From positions 1,869,095 through 1,933,094 of the forward strand of contig OY811980.1 of the NCBI GenBank assembly GCA_963681505.1: 64,000 nt of DNA, in the 5' to 3' direction. Made by a program: the position numbers and the translations under genes. Positions 1 to 11,016 of the stretch are shown in pieces (positions within the stretch are counted from its first letter, which is position 1; each line of letters starts with the position of its first letter). The notes under the pieces were generated by a model, which was given only the letters and a program-made list of their open reading frames with translations, was not told the DNA's origin and searched no databases. This DNA is from Eunapius fragilis. Taxonomy: Eukaryota; Porifera; Demospongiae; Spongillida; Spongillidae.

Positions 1-1204
1 AGGCAAAAACATTATTCACGCGATTCACGTGATCTTCACATGGAATGATGAGACCACACCTTTAATAAAGGTACAATGTTATATCATCTAAACATGTTTT
101 CTCCGACCAGAATATATAACAATTGCTAAAGAATTTTCAGTACCCACATTCACACCCTCACATAGTAACCAATGATTTTATATTAAATTTGTGCACGTGA
201 TTCAGTTAAATATAAATCATGAGTTAATTTTGAAAAACACAAATATCATCTATGTGATTTTTATACATGCAAATCATGTTTGGTATATCACTGATAAGAT
301 TTTTAGGTTCTGAAAAATCTAACAGACTTCAAATTACACATTTCTTTTTAATTGGATGTGCTGATAATTCACCAGTGTGTGACTGAGGTTAGGGTTAGGT
401 CAGTTATTCTTAGTATATCCAATAAATTTTTTTTAGGGAAGTGTGTAATTGAAGTCTGTCAAAACCCGTGCCTGATTTTGCAGGACCTAAAAATCTTACG
501 ATACACCAAACATACCTCTAACGTTCAAGCAACATCATAGAAATATGCGTGTTCTGTACATATGACTAATGAATCCAGATAATTGTCTGTTGAAGGAATT
601 AGTACTGGCTCTTATGATAAAGATAATAGCACATATTGTGCATTCCATATAGGGTAGGGGTGTGAGCTAACCACACCCTCCCCTCCCCCACCTGATCACC
701 AACTGACTGTAAGCTCTCTACCATAAATTCCAGAATTCATGTTAAATTTGTTTATAAGTGTTGGACACCCTGCATGGAATTGGCTTCTACGGGTGGTGAC
801 AATGTCTGTTTTGCTTTACATCAGTGATGGCATCCAAACTATTATAGTTGGTTCGATTTGCTGCTAAGCACATGTACACCTGTGCTTAATGTAGTTGTCA
901 GAAAAGTTTTTTTTTCAGTTTGCATGTTCTAATGCTACGTCAAACTGATTAGCCTTTTGTTATCCTGAACTTGAGCAAGGCAATTCAGTATTTAAGCATA
1001 TGTGCTTCATCTTCTGCGATCCCTTTACCAACTTTATAGTGTTTTTTTTTTGCAAGCATTTTATTGTGTCTGTTATTTTGACAGTGGAGGAACTTGTCTT
1101 TTATTATTAATTCTTACTTGTCATTTGTGGTTTTGAAACAAACGGGTTTGTTATTGATAAGCACAATTGAAGCGAGTCGTTATCAACTGTTCATTCCTCT
1201 ACAG
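1..1204. other. Gene-free leader upstream of PP2C gene A
   Basis: Apart from the inverted-repeat element at 276-513, I see AT-rich sequence without a credible coding region. The tiny first coding exon of gene A should lie here or before the window. I found no ATG exon ending in phase 2 at a good GT donor that I could defend. Confidence 0.5.
276..513. repeat. Inverted-repeat (MITE-like) element
   Basis: Bases 276-343 (key words TTTGGTAT, AGATTTTTAGG, AGACTTCAAATTACAC) recur as their reverse complement at 437-513 (GTGTAATTGAAGTCT, CCTAAAAATCTTACG, ATACCAAA-like end). The two imperfect arms enclose about 90 bases with no coding potential, which is the form of a small non-autonomous DNA element. 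No transposase is visible. Confidence 0.6.
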
Positions 1205-3417
1205 TGCAACATACAGAAGTGTCTTCGCAGCACCTTTCCCAAAACTAATCTATGCTGGCTTGGATCCAAGTGCCATACCACAGGTAGCTATCAAGCCCTT
1301 CCAGTCTGTTGTGGTTGGAAGCAGTACTGGCCCCAACGCAGGCCTCCGTCAGCTAAAGATAGACGTAGATGAAGCGACCCACGACAAAGGTAATGATAAT
1401 ACTACCTCTCTGTGGCCAGGATGCCCTCCTGCCCCCTCCTGTACCTTTATTTCTTAATGGCCTAAGCTTGGGAGGGCATTAAAATCTTCATACCTTATGG
1501 TACTCCTTTCAATGATGCGTGTATTTCGTAAGGTCAAATTTACCCTAACACTGTTCGCTAGGTATGAATTATAGCATTGGCATCAGCAGACCTGTGTTAC
1601 TTTTTTAATGGCCTAAGTATGGGAGAGCACTAAAATTTAGATACCTGATGTGGTACTCCTTTTAATTGTCTAATAATCATCACATCACAAAGTTCTGAGG
1701 CGTACAATGCTTTGGAGTTTCATCCTTGGTATCATATGTCATTTTTCGTAGGTACTGTTTCCCTCAGACCATAATAAGAATTCATATCCTACGTAATGTG
1801 ATAAATAAGGTGTTTCAAATACAGTTGCCTGTGTTGTGTATCTGCACAGTGTATACACATTATAACTGTGCTCACGTTCCCTATTGGTGTCCTGTGCTTA
1901 TGTTTGCTGCCCACATATCATTTGTTGCAACAAGGGGTTATTAATGCATAAAGAAGGGTTATTAATGCATCAAGGAAGGTTATTAATGCATCAAGAAGGG
2001 TTATTAATGCATCAAGGAAGGTTATTAATGCATCAAGAAGGGTTATTAATGCATCAAGAAGGTTTATTAATGCATCAAGAAGGGTTATTAATGCATCAAG
2101 AAGGGTTATTAATCATCAAGAAGGGTTATTAATACATCAGGAAGGGTTATTAATACATCTAATTAATGCATCAAGACGTTACATTTTTTCTTCTTCTTCT
2201 GTCTTTGACTCCCGTTAGGTTTTTCCATTGCCGGAGTATCCAACTGGAGGCTTCAAATGAACGAAGCGGACGGAGCCTCCATTACTCTGTACGAACACAA
2301 GTACCTGACCACAAATCACTGCGGGGACCCCATTGCCGACGTCTTTGGCGTCGTTGCCAGGCCGAACAACGCCATACTGGCCGTGGCAGACGGGTGCAAC
2401 TGGGGCCCCAAGCCTCGCCAGGCGGCCAGGTGTGCTGTGCGCGGGAGCATGGAGTACCTGAACCAGAAGCTCTTTGATCCAGTCGCCGCGCCGCGCAACA
2501 CGCAGGAGCTGATTAGGTCCTTGCTGAGGTCATTCGACTCCGCCCAGAAAATGATCATCGAGAACGACGGGACCACGACCACCCTGTGCGTGGCCGTGGT
2601 CTGCGAGCTAGCCGAACCCAAGGGGGAGCACAGGTGGGGGCTGTGCGTGGTGAGCGTGGGCGACAGTCCCTGCTTCGTCTGGCAGAGCAAGACCGGGCTC
2701 GTCCACGAGGTGACGTCAGCAGCCCACGAAGGGCGCGCCAGGGACATGAGGGACAGTGGAGGCTGTCTGGGGACCAACTTCGGGTCTCAGCCCGACCTCA
2801 GCAACCTCATCTGTTGCTTCGTTCCCGTGTCGGAGGGCGACATCGTGTTCCTCACCAGCGACGGTGTGTCCGACAACTTCGACCCTATCGTTATGCACGA
2901 GGGCACAGTGGCGCCAGAGGCGGACAGGAGGTCGCACGAGGGGGCGCCAGAGGCGGGAGCGGAAAGTCTTCCCGCCTTCAACGCCAAGCAGAGGCAGGCC
3001 AGGCTTCTCACGAACGTCTCTGAGCTCCTGCAGTGGACCAAGCTCTGCTTCTCGAAGGACCAGCTCGACGCCACTGACGTGAAAGATGCAATAGTAAGTT
3101 ACGTCATCGATGCAACTACCGCAAAAAGGACTTTCCTGGAGAAGTCCGGGAAGGAACTGGAAAATCCGGCCGTCAGCGAGAGGGAGAAACGAGAGAGGGC
3201 ACGAAGCGTATCGAAGGAATCAAAGTCCTTCCCGGGTAAACTGGACCACGCGACCATTGCTGCTTACAAAGTTGGGACTCTGGTAGAGAGGCCGCCAGCT
3301 GGCGAGCTGACGAGCGAGATGTCAGCTTCGCGCATGCGTGAAGCGATGGCAACCTATACCACCATGAGGCACACAATAAGGGAACGCCGTGTCCTAAATG
3401 CGAAAGGAGAGTTTTGA
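1205..3417 (+). CDS. PP2C-like phosphatase, cluster copy A (5' exon missing)
   Basis: Likely a metal-dependent Ser/Thr phosphatase of the PPM fold, CG9801-like type; substrate unknown. Exon 2 is 1205-1389 (acceptor after CTCTACAG, donor GTAATG, ends phase 1) and carries a conserved G-x-STGP-x-AGL motif. Exon 3 is 2219-3417 (acceptor CCGTTAG, enters phase 1) and holds the entire catalytic domain: GDPIADVF, then ADGCNWG (Asp codon 2389), VSVGDSPCFVWQ (Asp codon 2662), RDMRDSGGCLG, LTSDGVSDNFDP (Asp codon 2860) and GKLDHAT (Asp codon 3244). All aspartates expected to bind metal are kept, so I infer an active enzyme. The DGH of classical PP2C is DGC here. It ends with a basic tail of about 44 residues unlike the other copies. 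Exon 3 is GC-rich and its 5' half is almost identical at DNA level to gene C. The first exon was not found. Confidence 0.88.
1935..2172. repeat. 21-bp tandem repeat in intron 2 of gene A
   Basis: About eleven copies of a 21-base unit (GGGTTATTAATGCATCAAGAA, with G/A and T/C variants) fill the end of the intron just upstream of the exon 3 acceptor at 2218. The unit length is a multiple of three, which explains the open frames across it. Confidence 0.9.
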
Positions 3418-5018
3418 TTGTTGTGTGTTATCTGTGGATAAGTTTGTGCTAAATCACTTTTTTTTTTAATTTTGTGTGTATGTTGGTGTGTGTGCGTGTT
3501 GTTTGTGTTATATTTTGTTACGTAGTTTGTGTATTGGTGTTGCTTTAACTTTTCAGCCATAACTGTAGATATTAGAGTATTGTATTACGATAGCTCCATC
3601 TTGGTAAATATACTAGTTGATGTTTACACGATAGACATCCATCCATGATATGGTGTGTGCCAAACCAATTAACTCAATCCATGACCGATGATATCAATGC
3701 CTTATCGTTGAAGCGCACAATGTATACTAGCTAACAGCAAGCTGGACCGGTATACATAGGCGGCGGAGACAGAAGGGGGGGGGGGGGGGGGGGGGCGGAA
3801 GTATCATTCAGCCCCCCAGATTTTTGGTAGTACAGCTATTTTATTACATTAAATTCTGTGAGCATATATTCTAATTAATGGTATAGATGCGTGTGCGTTA
3901 TAAGTAACGCACGCGCTTCAATAGAATACCATTTGTGTGTGCGTGTGGGGAGAAGGGGGGGGGGGGGGGGGGGGCGGGCGGCGGCAATTTCATGCATTAT
4001 ACATCTATACACTGTAGGGCATAATATCTCATGTGAGTGACATAAATGTAATATGTAATACAATAATAATGTACACGCGCATTATTCAACCTGTTGACAT
4101 TGAAGCTATCATAAACCGCTTTACTACATCGGGCTTCGTTGTCGCAATGAACTTTCTTGTACGTCGCTATTGCTTGCGCGTATTCTTTTTTTAAAAAATA
4201 CATGCGTGAAAATTTATATTTAAATTGTCCACCGCGAATAGATACCGCGATGTATCCCCCCTCCGCCCCCACCGAAAAAAAAATGGCCCGTGTTTTAATA
4301 AACGAGCGTATCGATGTAATTGTGAACGCACATGCGTGCAAATCTTGTTGGAGTACCAGTTCTTTCCTGAAATGTTTTAACAGGTACATGGAAGCGTTAA
4401 CGAGTACGAAGATACGCTTGTCTAAATACGGGCCATTGTTTTTTCAGTGGGGGAGGAGGAGGGAGGGGGGGGGGGGGGGGGGGGGATACTCCTGTACGGT
4501 ACATGTATTCGCACGGCAGCCGACTAGTTTTTAGCGGGATTTGAAGCTTAAAGTGTGAAAGCTTCTGAGGCGGATGGGGGAGCTTACAGCGCTCCCCCAC
4601 ACCCCCTTGCTGGTGAGAGGGAGGTGCCCCGGCCGCTAGACGAGAGTGCCTGGTGGAAACACCGTAGTAGAAGAACCATCCAGTAGTGAAAGTGGGGACA
4701 CCCTACACCCCCGCGTTCGTATTGGCCAATCGCAAGGGCAAACCCCCCCCCCACCCCCCCCCCCCAGTTGTACTTTTCCGCCCCCCCAGGTGTGTATTTA
4801 CCTTCCGCCGTCTATGGTATATGGTGGATTCCCTCCCCCCCCCCCCCCCCCAAATAGTGCCGGTGCCGTTATTCATTGCCAATGTCACGCGCGCTGTAAA
4901 CGTTTTGGGAATTTTTTTTTCTAATAACCATGACAACATATGAAAGAATCATATGCATGGACAGCAATATTACCGGAAGCTCCCGTGCACTCCCACCACA
5001 CCAAGGGGATCACGGATA
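3418..5018. other. Non-coding stretch between copies A and B
   Basis: I see no gene. It holds T-rich 3' flank of gene A, three G homopolymers (about 3775-3795, 3955-3974, 4464-4485) and C runs near 4742-4765 and 4830-4850. Open frames here are made of glycine or proline runs from these homopolymers. Confidence 0.6.
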
Positions 5019-8000
5019 ATGGCCCGGTGAGTACTTTGCGAGTGGCGTTTTGCCTTTAGTGGGTGAGTGATGAGTGACTTGCCAACAGCATATTTAATTT
5101 AGCTAGCATGAGCGTGCAGACGGACTGCTTATTAAATGTGATGCAGTTCAAGGTTAGCTCCTCGCTGATAGAAGCCCTGAGCAGAACTCATATACTGCCC
5201 ACGGCCTGGCACCAAACCACTGCAATTGATCGGGAGAATTTAAAGTCCGAAGGCGAGAGCTGGGGACAGTGTCGGTGCTTTGGTCAAGTTCTTATATCGT
5301 ACGAATTAGTTTTAGGGGGTGGCTTGCGCCGATTAAACGTGTGGCCCAATTGTAGTTTCACTAGTTGAGATATACCATGTTTTGGGGAAAGTTTCAACGT
5401 TGTGCTTTTAGCTTAAGCCCTGAGATTCATGGTAAAATAGGACACTGAAGAAGGCTCGTCATAGGTGGATTGCCCAAATCATATTCACAATTATTTTCCA
5501 CCATATATATGGTATTGTCAGTGCCATAAATTAAAATTAATTTTGAAATGTTTGATACTTGTGAATATGATTAGCCTAAAAGAATGAAAGGCTGTTGAAT
5601 CTTGTGGCCTGTAATCCTCATGCATAATTTGTTGTGCATTCAGGTGTGTCCTGAACCTATACTCTCTTTGTTCCGAGGACCGCCATCCACAACGGTGAAC
5701 CATCATCCATTGAGCAGCATTTCCCAAGGTTTCAGTCTGCGGTTTCACCCGGATTGCCCGCGTTAACACAGATAGGATATGAAATGCGGAGAAATGATCC
5801 GTGTTTCAGCACTGACACTTAATGTAAACATAAAACTGAAAATAGAAACACCTTAGATAGAACCGAACCGAACCTATATGTTTTCCTTACAACAACTGCA
5901 TGCATGTGCTCATGCGCCAAAATATATCTAGCTTGCATTGAACGTGCACACAAGAGGTCGTACCGAAACATACATTAGTCCGGATCTGCGGACGATATAA
6001 TATAACAAAGTAAAACGTTTTTCAAGACTTCTTCGAGTATGGATAACCTGTGATAGTATGCGCTCCACACAGTAGCTCGTGCAGAACATTGTAAAGCAAA
6101 AACGGACTTCGTTGCGTGCATGTGTCTAGCTCACACACTATTTAGGTACAGGGTTGTGGCTGTTCCAAGCAGTTGTACCCACCTAATTCCACAGAGCGCA
6201 GTAATTCCAGTAAATTATAACCACAAATTAACCTGATGGGTTAGACCAGTGACTAGACGATGAATATTTTTTGTCTCATATATAACCAACCATACTATGT
6301 TTGGTGGAGGAGTGAACAGAAAGCATCAATTTTCACCATATAAGGTTATTGCGTTCATAGTTTATATGTTCTCTGCCACATGACACTGCCTATGTGGATG
6401 TCAATGTATTGTTGTGTGTTGTGTCCTAGCAAGACATGCAGATATACAATGCTCCAGTACAGATTAAGTAATCTTTTATTGCGCCATGAGAGGGGCGCAT
6501 TCTATTCGTCATTGGGAGTTAGAGCTAGATTGCTGCATCATGTACAAACCAGCCTGGACTGTCTCATTCACTCATTTGACTCCCAATAACATGGAAGAGT
6601 CATAAAAGCCTAGTAACAAATGAAGACACATGTATGCACAGAGTGGGCTGGACATGCCAGATACATTGTGTTTTTGTGTGCAATGAATACACGAGTGAAA
6701 AAACTTGCATGACACTGAATATGTCAATTTAACTATTCAAGGAAGCAAAATAAATATCACCTCACACTTCTCAATACAGTCCATTTCATTTTCCCCTCTA
6801 TTATTACATTAGTTCAGGTCTCTGTGTAAAGTGTACATCCATCGGTGGTATATCAATGGTTGTACTACTGTCAGTGCAAACTTCGACTCTCAAAACATCA
6901 TTTAAAATGCTTAGCATTAATTATGATGTCAAAAACAACATAGATGTAAATTTAGAGGAGTGAAACTGGTACTGGTACATTTAGGACCATTCCTTTTACT
7001 ACCCATACCAGTCTTCGATAATTCATTTTTCTGTAAATCCCTGTTATTTCAAGTTTATAGCTGAATCCAAAGGTTTATCACTACTTGCGAGGCTGTATGA
7101 AGATTATTTGTAACATTATAATAGTAACATTAATTATTCATTGTGCACTGCATACGTAATGAAATCAAACTGTAATATTGATTTCATATTTTGAACCATT
7201 ACTCAACATTTTAATCAGTAATGGGACATTTATGTATCCTGCAGTGCAAAGAATGGAATTTACTGGAGCCACGATGCCACAGACTTCAAGGCCCTTCCCA
7301 TTCACTCCTTGCATCCAGCAGTAGTTGGAGCCTGCACCGGTCCCATCGCTGGGATTCGGCAGCTACACATGGATATAGATGAGCCAGACCAAATGCATGG
7401 TAAGCATCATACATGGTGTTGAGTTGTGGTACCTCAATGTGATTGTCTGCTGCAGTTAGTTGATACCAGACAATTTAAAATGATGAGAAAATTTCGTTAT
7501 GGTGTAAAAAAAAGTGTCAATAAACTTACATGTGGGCATAAACGTCCTATATACATGCTAATGCAGGTCTGTTTCATTTGTAACACTTGTTTCATTCCTT
7601 TCTATACCACTATTGCATTGTGATCCTATGTATCAAGACCACAGAGAAATACATTTTTTATTTCGTGAATATATCTGCTGTAGTCATTTCCTACACCTTC
7701 GCTGTATAAAAGAGCAGCACTCTTTCCATGCATGAAGGTCTCGTAGGACATTTAAAGTTGGAAACATATTATCGTTAGTTCAGCTATAGGGTTCTCGTGA
7801 CACCATTGCCTCTTTGAAGCTTCATATGCAACAACCCGCTTCTTTTTTTTTATTTCAGTGTTCTTTGAAAGTGGTAGGTGTGTCAAGGAATTTATGTATA
7901 ATATGTCTATATGACAATACAAATATATATTCTGTGAAGTGATTGGTACTATTGCTGTTCTAAAAAAACTGTCCTAGCTCAAGTTATATATGTCAAAAGA

Positions 8001-9388
8001 AAGAAGGACCAAGGAGATACATGGGACTAAGCACTCAAAAGCATGCTAGTCCCATGGATCTCACTTGGTCCTTCTTTCTTTTGATAATGAGTTCAAAATC
8101 ATGCAGGCTTTTATATGGGAGGAATCTGAACATTTAAATTTAAAAAAACTCATGTTTTGGTCAAAAGGATAAACCAAGAGATTTCTCTCTTTGTTGCTAT
8201 AGAACAATAACGCAAAAATGAACTATTTCCATATCATAACATGTGAATTTAAACGTTTATGAGTTGATGTCTTATTAGTGAATTTATGTATTTTGCCCTT
8301 GCATGATCCAGTTCTATACTTCTACAGACACACCTGTAGCTGGAGTTACAAATTGGAATAAGCGACTTCTCCAGTTGGATGGGGACTCCATGTCACTGTA
8401 CCAGCATGCCCATAGCAATGGTGGTCGTTATGGAGACCCCATAGCAGACGTGTATGCTCTTGTTGCCAGGCCAAACAATGCCATTCTTGTCATTGCTGAT
8501 GGCTGCAACTGGGGTCCCAGGCCTCGCCAAGCTGCAAGGTGCGCTGTACATGGCTGCATCAGTGATCTTAATTCAAAGCTGTTTGCGGAAGACTCTTCTC
8601 CCAGTAACGTTGTAGACATTTTCAAAATAATGCTTTCCTCCCTAAATGGTGCCCAGAGGTTGATTGTCCAGAATGAGGGAACTACTACAACCTTGTGCAT
8701 GGCCGTAGTGTGCGAATTGATTAAAGGCCACGGGGGCCTATCTAACTGGGCCCTGTGTGTTGTGAGTGTGGGTGACAGTCCCTGCTTTGTCTGGCAGAAA
8801 AAGTCCGGAGTGGTTTATGAAGTGACCGCTGCAGCCCACAAAGGGCGTGAGAGGGACATGAGAGACAGTGGTGGCTGCCTGGGTGCTAATGTGGGGAATG
8901 AGCCGGACTTGAGCAATCTAGTGTGCTGCTTCTTTAGTGTGTCTGAAGGCGATATTGTGTTTCTCACTAGTGACGGGATATCAGACAATTTTGATCCTGT
9001 CGCATTGCTACAGGTGTCTGATCCGATACACGACGACAAGCAGGAGAGTGCTTCGGAGCAGCTTGAAAGTGTATCTGCCAAAAGAAGACAAGAAATGTTA
9101 CTGAAAAACCTTTCCAATGTCTTGCACAAAGCAGATAATGACAGCAGTAGTGGGCTGAATGCTTTTACTCTCAAAGAAGCTATCATTAGTCATGTAATGG
9201 TACTAACAGATGAGAAGAGGCAGTACATGGAAACCAAAGACAAGGAAATTGAAAATGATAGCCTCACTTCATCTGAGAAAAAGAAGTTGATACAAGAAAT
9301 GAAAAAAAAGGCGGCAACATTTCCCGGAAAGCTTGACCATGCTACAGTTGCAGCCTATCAAGTAGGTCATCTGACTGTAACAGTGTAA
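5019..9388 (+). CDS. PP2C-like phosphatase, cluster copy B
   Basis: Predicted active PPM-type phosphatase. Exon 2 is 7245-7399 (acceptor ATCCTGCAG, donor GTAAGC, phase 2 in and 1 out) with the V-x-GACTGP-x-AGI motif; exon 3 is 8328-9388 (acceptor CTTCTACAG). Exon 1 is proposed as the 8 bases 5019-5026 (Met-Ala plus two bases, donor GTGAGT); it has the right phase but so little sequence that it is uncertain. The sum is then 1224 bases, 407 residues. Exon 3 keeps ADGCNWG, SVGDSPCFVWQ, RDMRDSGGCLG, LTSDGISDNFDP and GKLDHAT, so all expected metal-binding aspartates are present. The protein ends 10 residues after the last motif. AT-rich codon use contrasts with copies A and C. An AATAAA lies at 9423-9428, 35 bases after the stop. 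Confidence 0.85.
7990..8086. repeat. Foldback repeat in intron 2 of gene B
   Basis: CAAAAGAAAGAAGGACCAAG near 7993 is mirrored by CTTGGTCCTTCTTTCTTTTG ending near 8085; the pairing continues inward through TGGGACT/AGTCCCA. Arms are about 38 bases with a short loop. It may be a foldback element or a small hairpin RNA source; nothing else supports an RNA gene. Confidence 0.7.
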
Positions 9389-11016
9389 TTTATAGTTTGT
9401 GTTTAATTGTGTACTGCTGAAAAATAAAATAAAATAAAGAGATGTAATTGGTAGGGCATGTGCGTGGGTGGGGGCGAGGCAACACAGTACAGCGCGAGCT
9501 ATAATACATATCTATAGACATAGATTGTATGTCTATAATATGGCCAATGAATGCTATGAAACACTTAGAATGATTTTTTTTTTTAAATCTGGGATTGTTG
9601 TAGCAAAAATGGAAGGGACCTAACGCATTTTGAGATTTCAAATCTCTAACCTTAATTACAGCATGCAATCAATCCTCATTCTACCTTATATATGATTCTG
9701 GAATTCCGGAAGCACATGTAAGGGGAAGGGGGGGGGGGGGGGGGGGGGGGGTGACGCGTCGAACTATAGCTAATGGATTTTCGATTTTATATGTGATCGA
9801 GCACAATTTTAATTGCATGCGTGCAGGATCCCATCATCATGCAGTAAAGAGAACCCGCAATCCTCCTCCCCCCCCCACTCTGGAACCCCTCAGGGATAGG
9901 AGGCCGCTTGGGCAATGGAAAATGAAACTTTTATTTTCCATTGTCCGAGCGGCCTCCTATCCCTGAGGGGTCCCAGAGTGAGGTGGAGGAGTGCATCATT
10001 ATTGAAAGCCTCGCACTGATATAACTGCAAGTTTTTTTTTTTGTGCCTATGATTTCTGCCACTTGGATACAATACATGCATGCATGGACGTAGCCATTCT
10101 CTTATGGAAGTGCTCACAATTCTACTGTATGCTGCGAAGTGCAAAAGTACGATCCTCAACTGCTTGTTTGTATATAGTGTCCCCTAGCTTATATTTAGTT
10201 GAGCTCCTTATTCAAGCTAGAACATGCCACTTGTTATAGAGTTATAGGGTGTAGTAATTACTAACTAAAAGGGTATCAATAACCTTTATGCATGTCAAAG
10301 AGTGCTTCTACTTTGGTTGCCACTAGCCACTCCGATGCAGCCGATCAAGCTGCAGTCCCTGAGTCATGCATGTCTGCATCTCTGGCCGCAATCGTTCTCT
10401 GACGGCAATTTGACATAAAATCATCTATGAAATCAATTAAGAAATAATTCATTAATTAAAATCATCTAATAATTTAAAATCATCTATGAAATCAATTAAG
10501 AAATAATTCATGCATGGCAGTGTTTATGCCTTCTAGATAATGGCTCTTACGACTATAGTCACCATAGATGAAAGACCTTACGGAATGTCTTTAATCTATG
10601 TAGCCACACATTTCATCGTTGCCATAGCGACTTTGATACTTGTCCAGGATCGGAGAATATATGACAGTATTGTGGACCTGGTGGGGGGGGGGGGGGGGTC
10701 AGCCTTTCTACAATATTAATCATAGCCGACAATTAGGCAAATCGCATTGATAGTTGTCTTCTCCTCCCTGCCACGCCCCCTCTTACATCCGACCCTGATA
10801 TCCGTTAGGTTTTCGCTGCAAGAACCCCATTTACATGTACAACATACTGCACACACAGTTTTATTACCTTCTCAATTTACGCATGTAATTCATTCGTAAC
10901 GACGTAAGCGGCTCGCCTCACTGCTTTTGCGATCCCCATATACGGCAACTTTCCATATATAGGTGATTGTGATTAAACAACGACTGTAATTGCAGTTTAA
11001 GCTTTCTTCTGGATCG
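9389..11016. other. Non-coding stretch between copies B and C
   Basis: No gene seen. It contains a G tract (about 9730-9750), the foldback at 9850-9995, a 36-base direct duplication (about 10418-10453 and 10478-10513, AAAATCATCTATGAAATCAA...), and a G tract at about 10682-10697. Confidence 0.6.
9850..9995. repeat. Foldback element with long arms
   Basis: CTCTGGAACCCCTCAGGGAT and AGGAGGCCGCTTGGGCAATG (from 9881) are mirrored at 9933-9982 as CATTGTCCGAGCGGCCTCCT and ATCCCTGAGGGGTCCCAGAG. The pairing extends outward over CCTCCTCC.../...GGAGGAG. Arms exceed 50 bases with few mismatches and a loop of about ten bases, so the element is likely young. Confidence 0.8.

Noticed and set aside
7990..8086. 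Hairpin as a microRNA precursor
   Set aside because: Arms are longer and more regular than a typical precursor and lie in an intron without further support; kept only as a foldback repeat.
8328..8360. Methionine at 8303 as the true start of gene B (and similar upstream Mets at 22844, 27743, 37208, 53633 for E, F, H, I)
   Set aside because: In each case an AG acceptor in phase 1 lies between that Met and the conserved domain and joins a homologous upstream exon, so these Mets are intronic.
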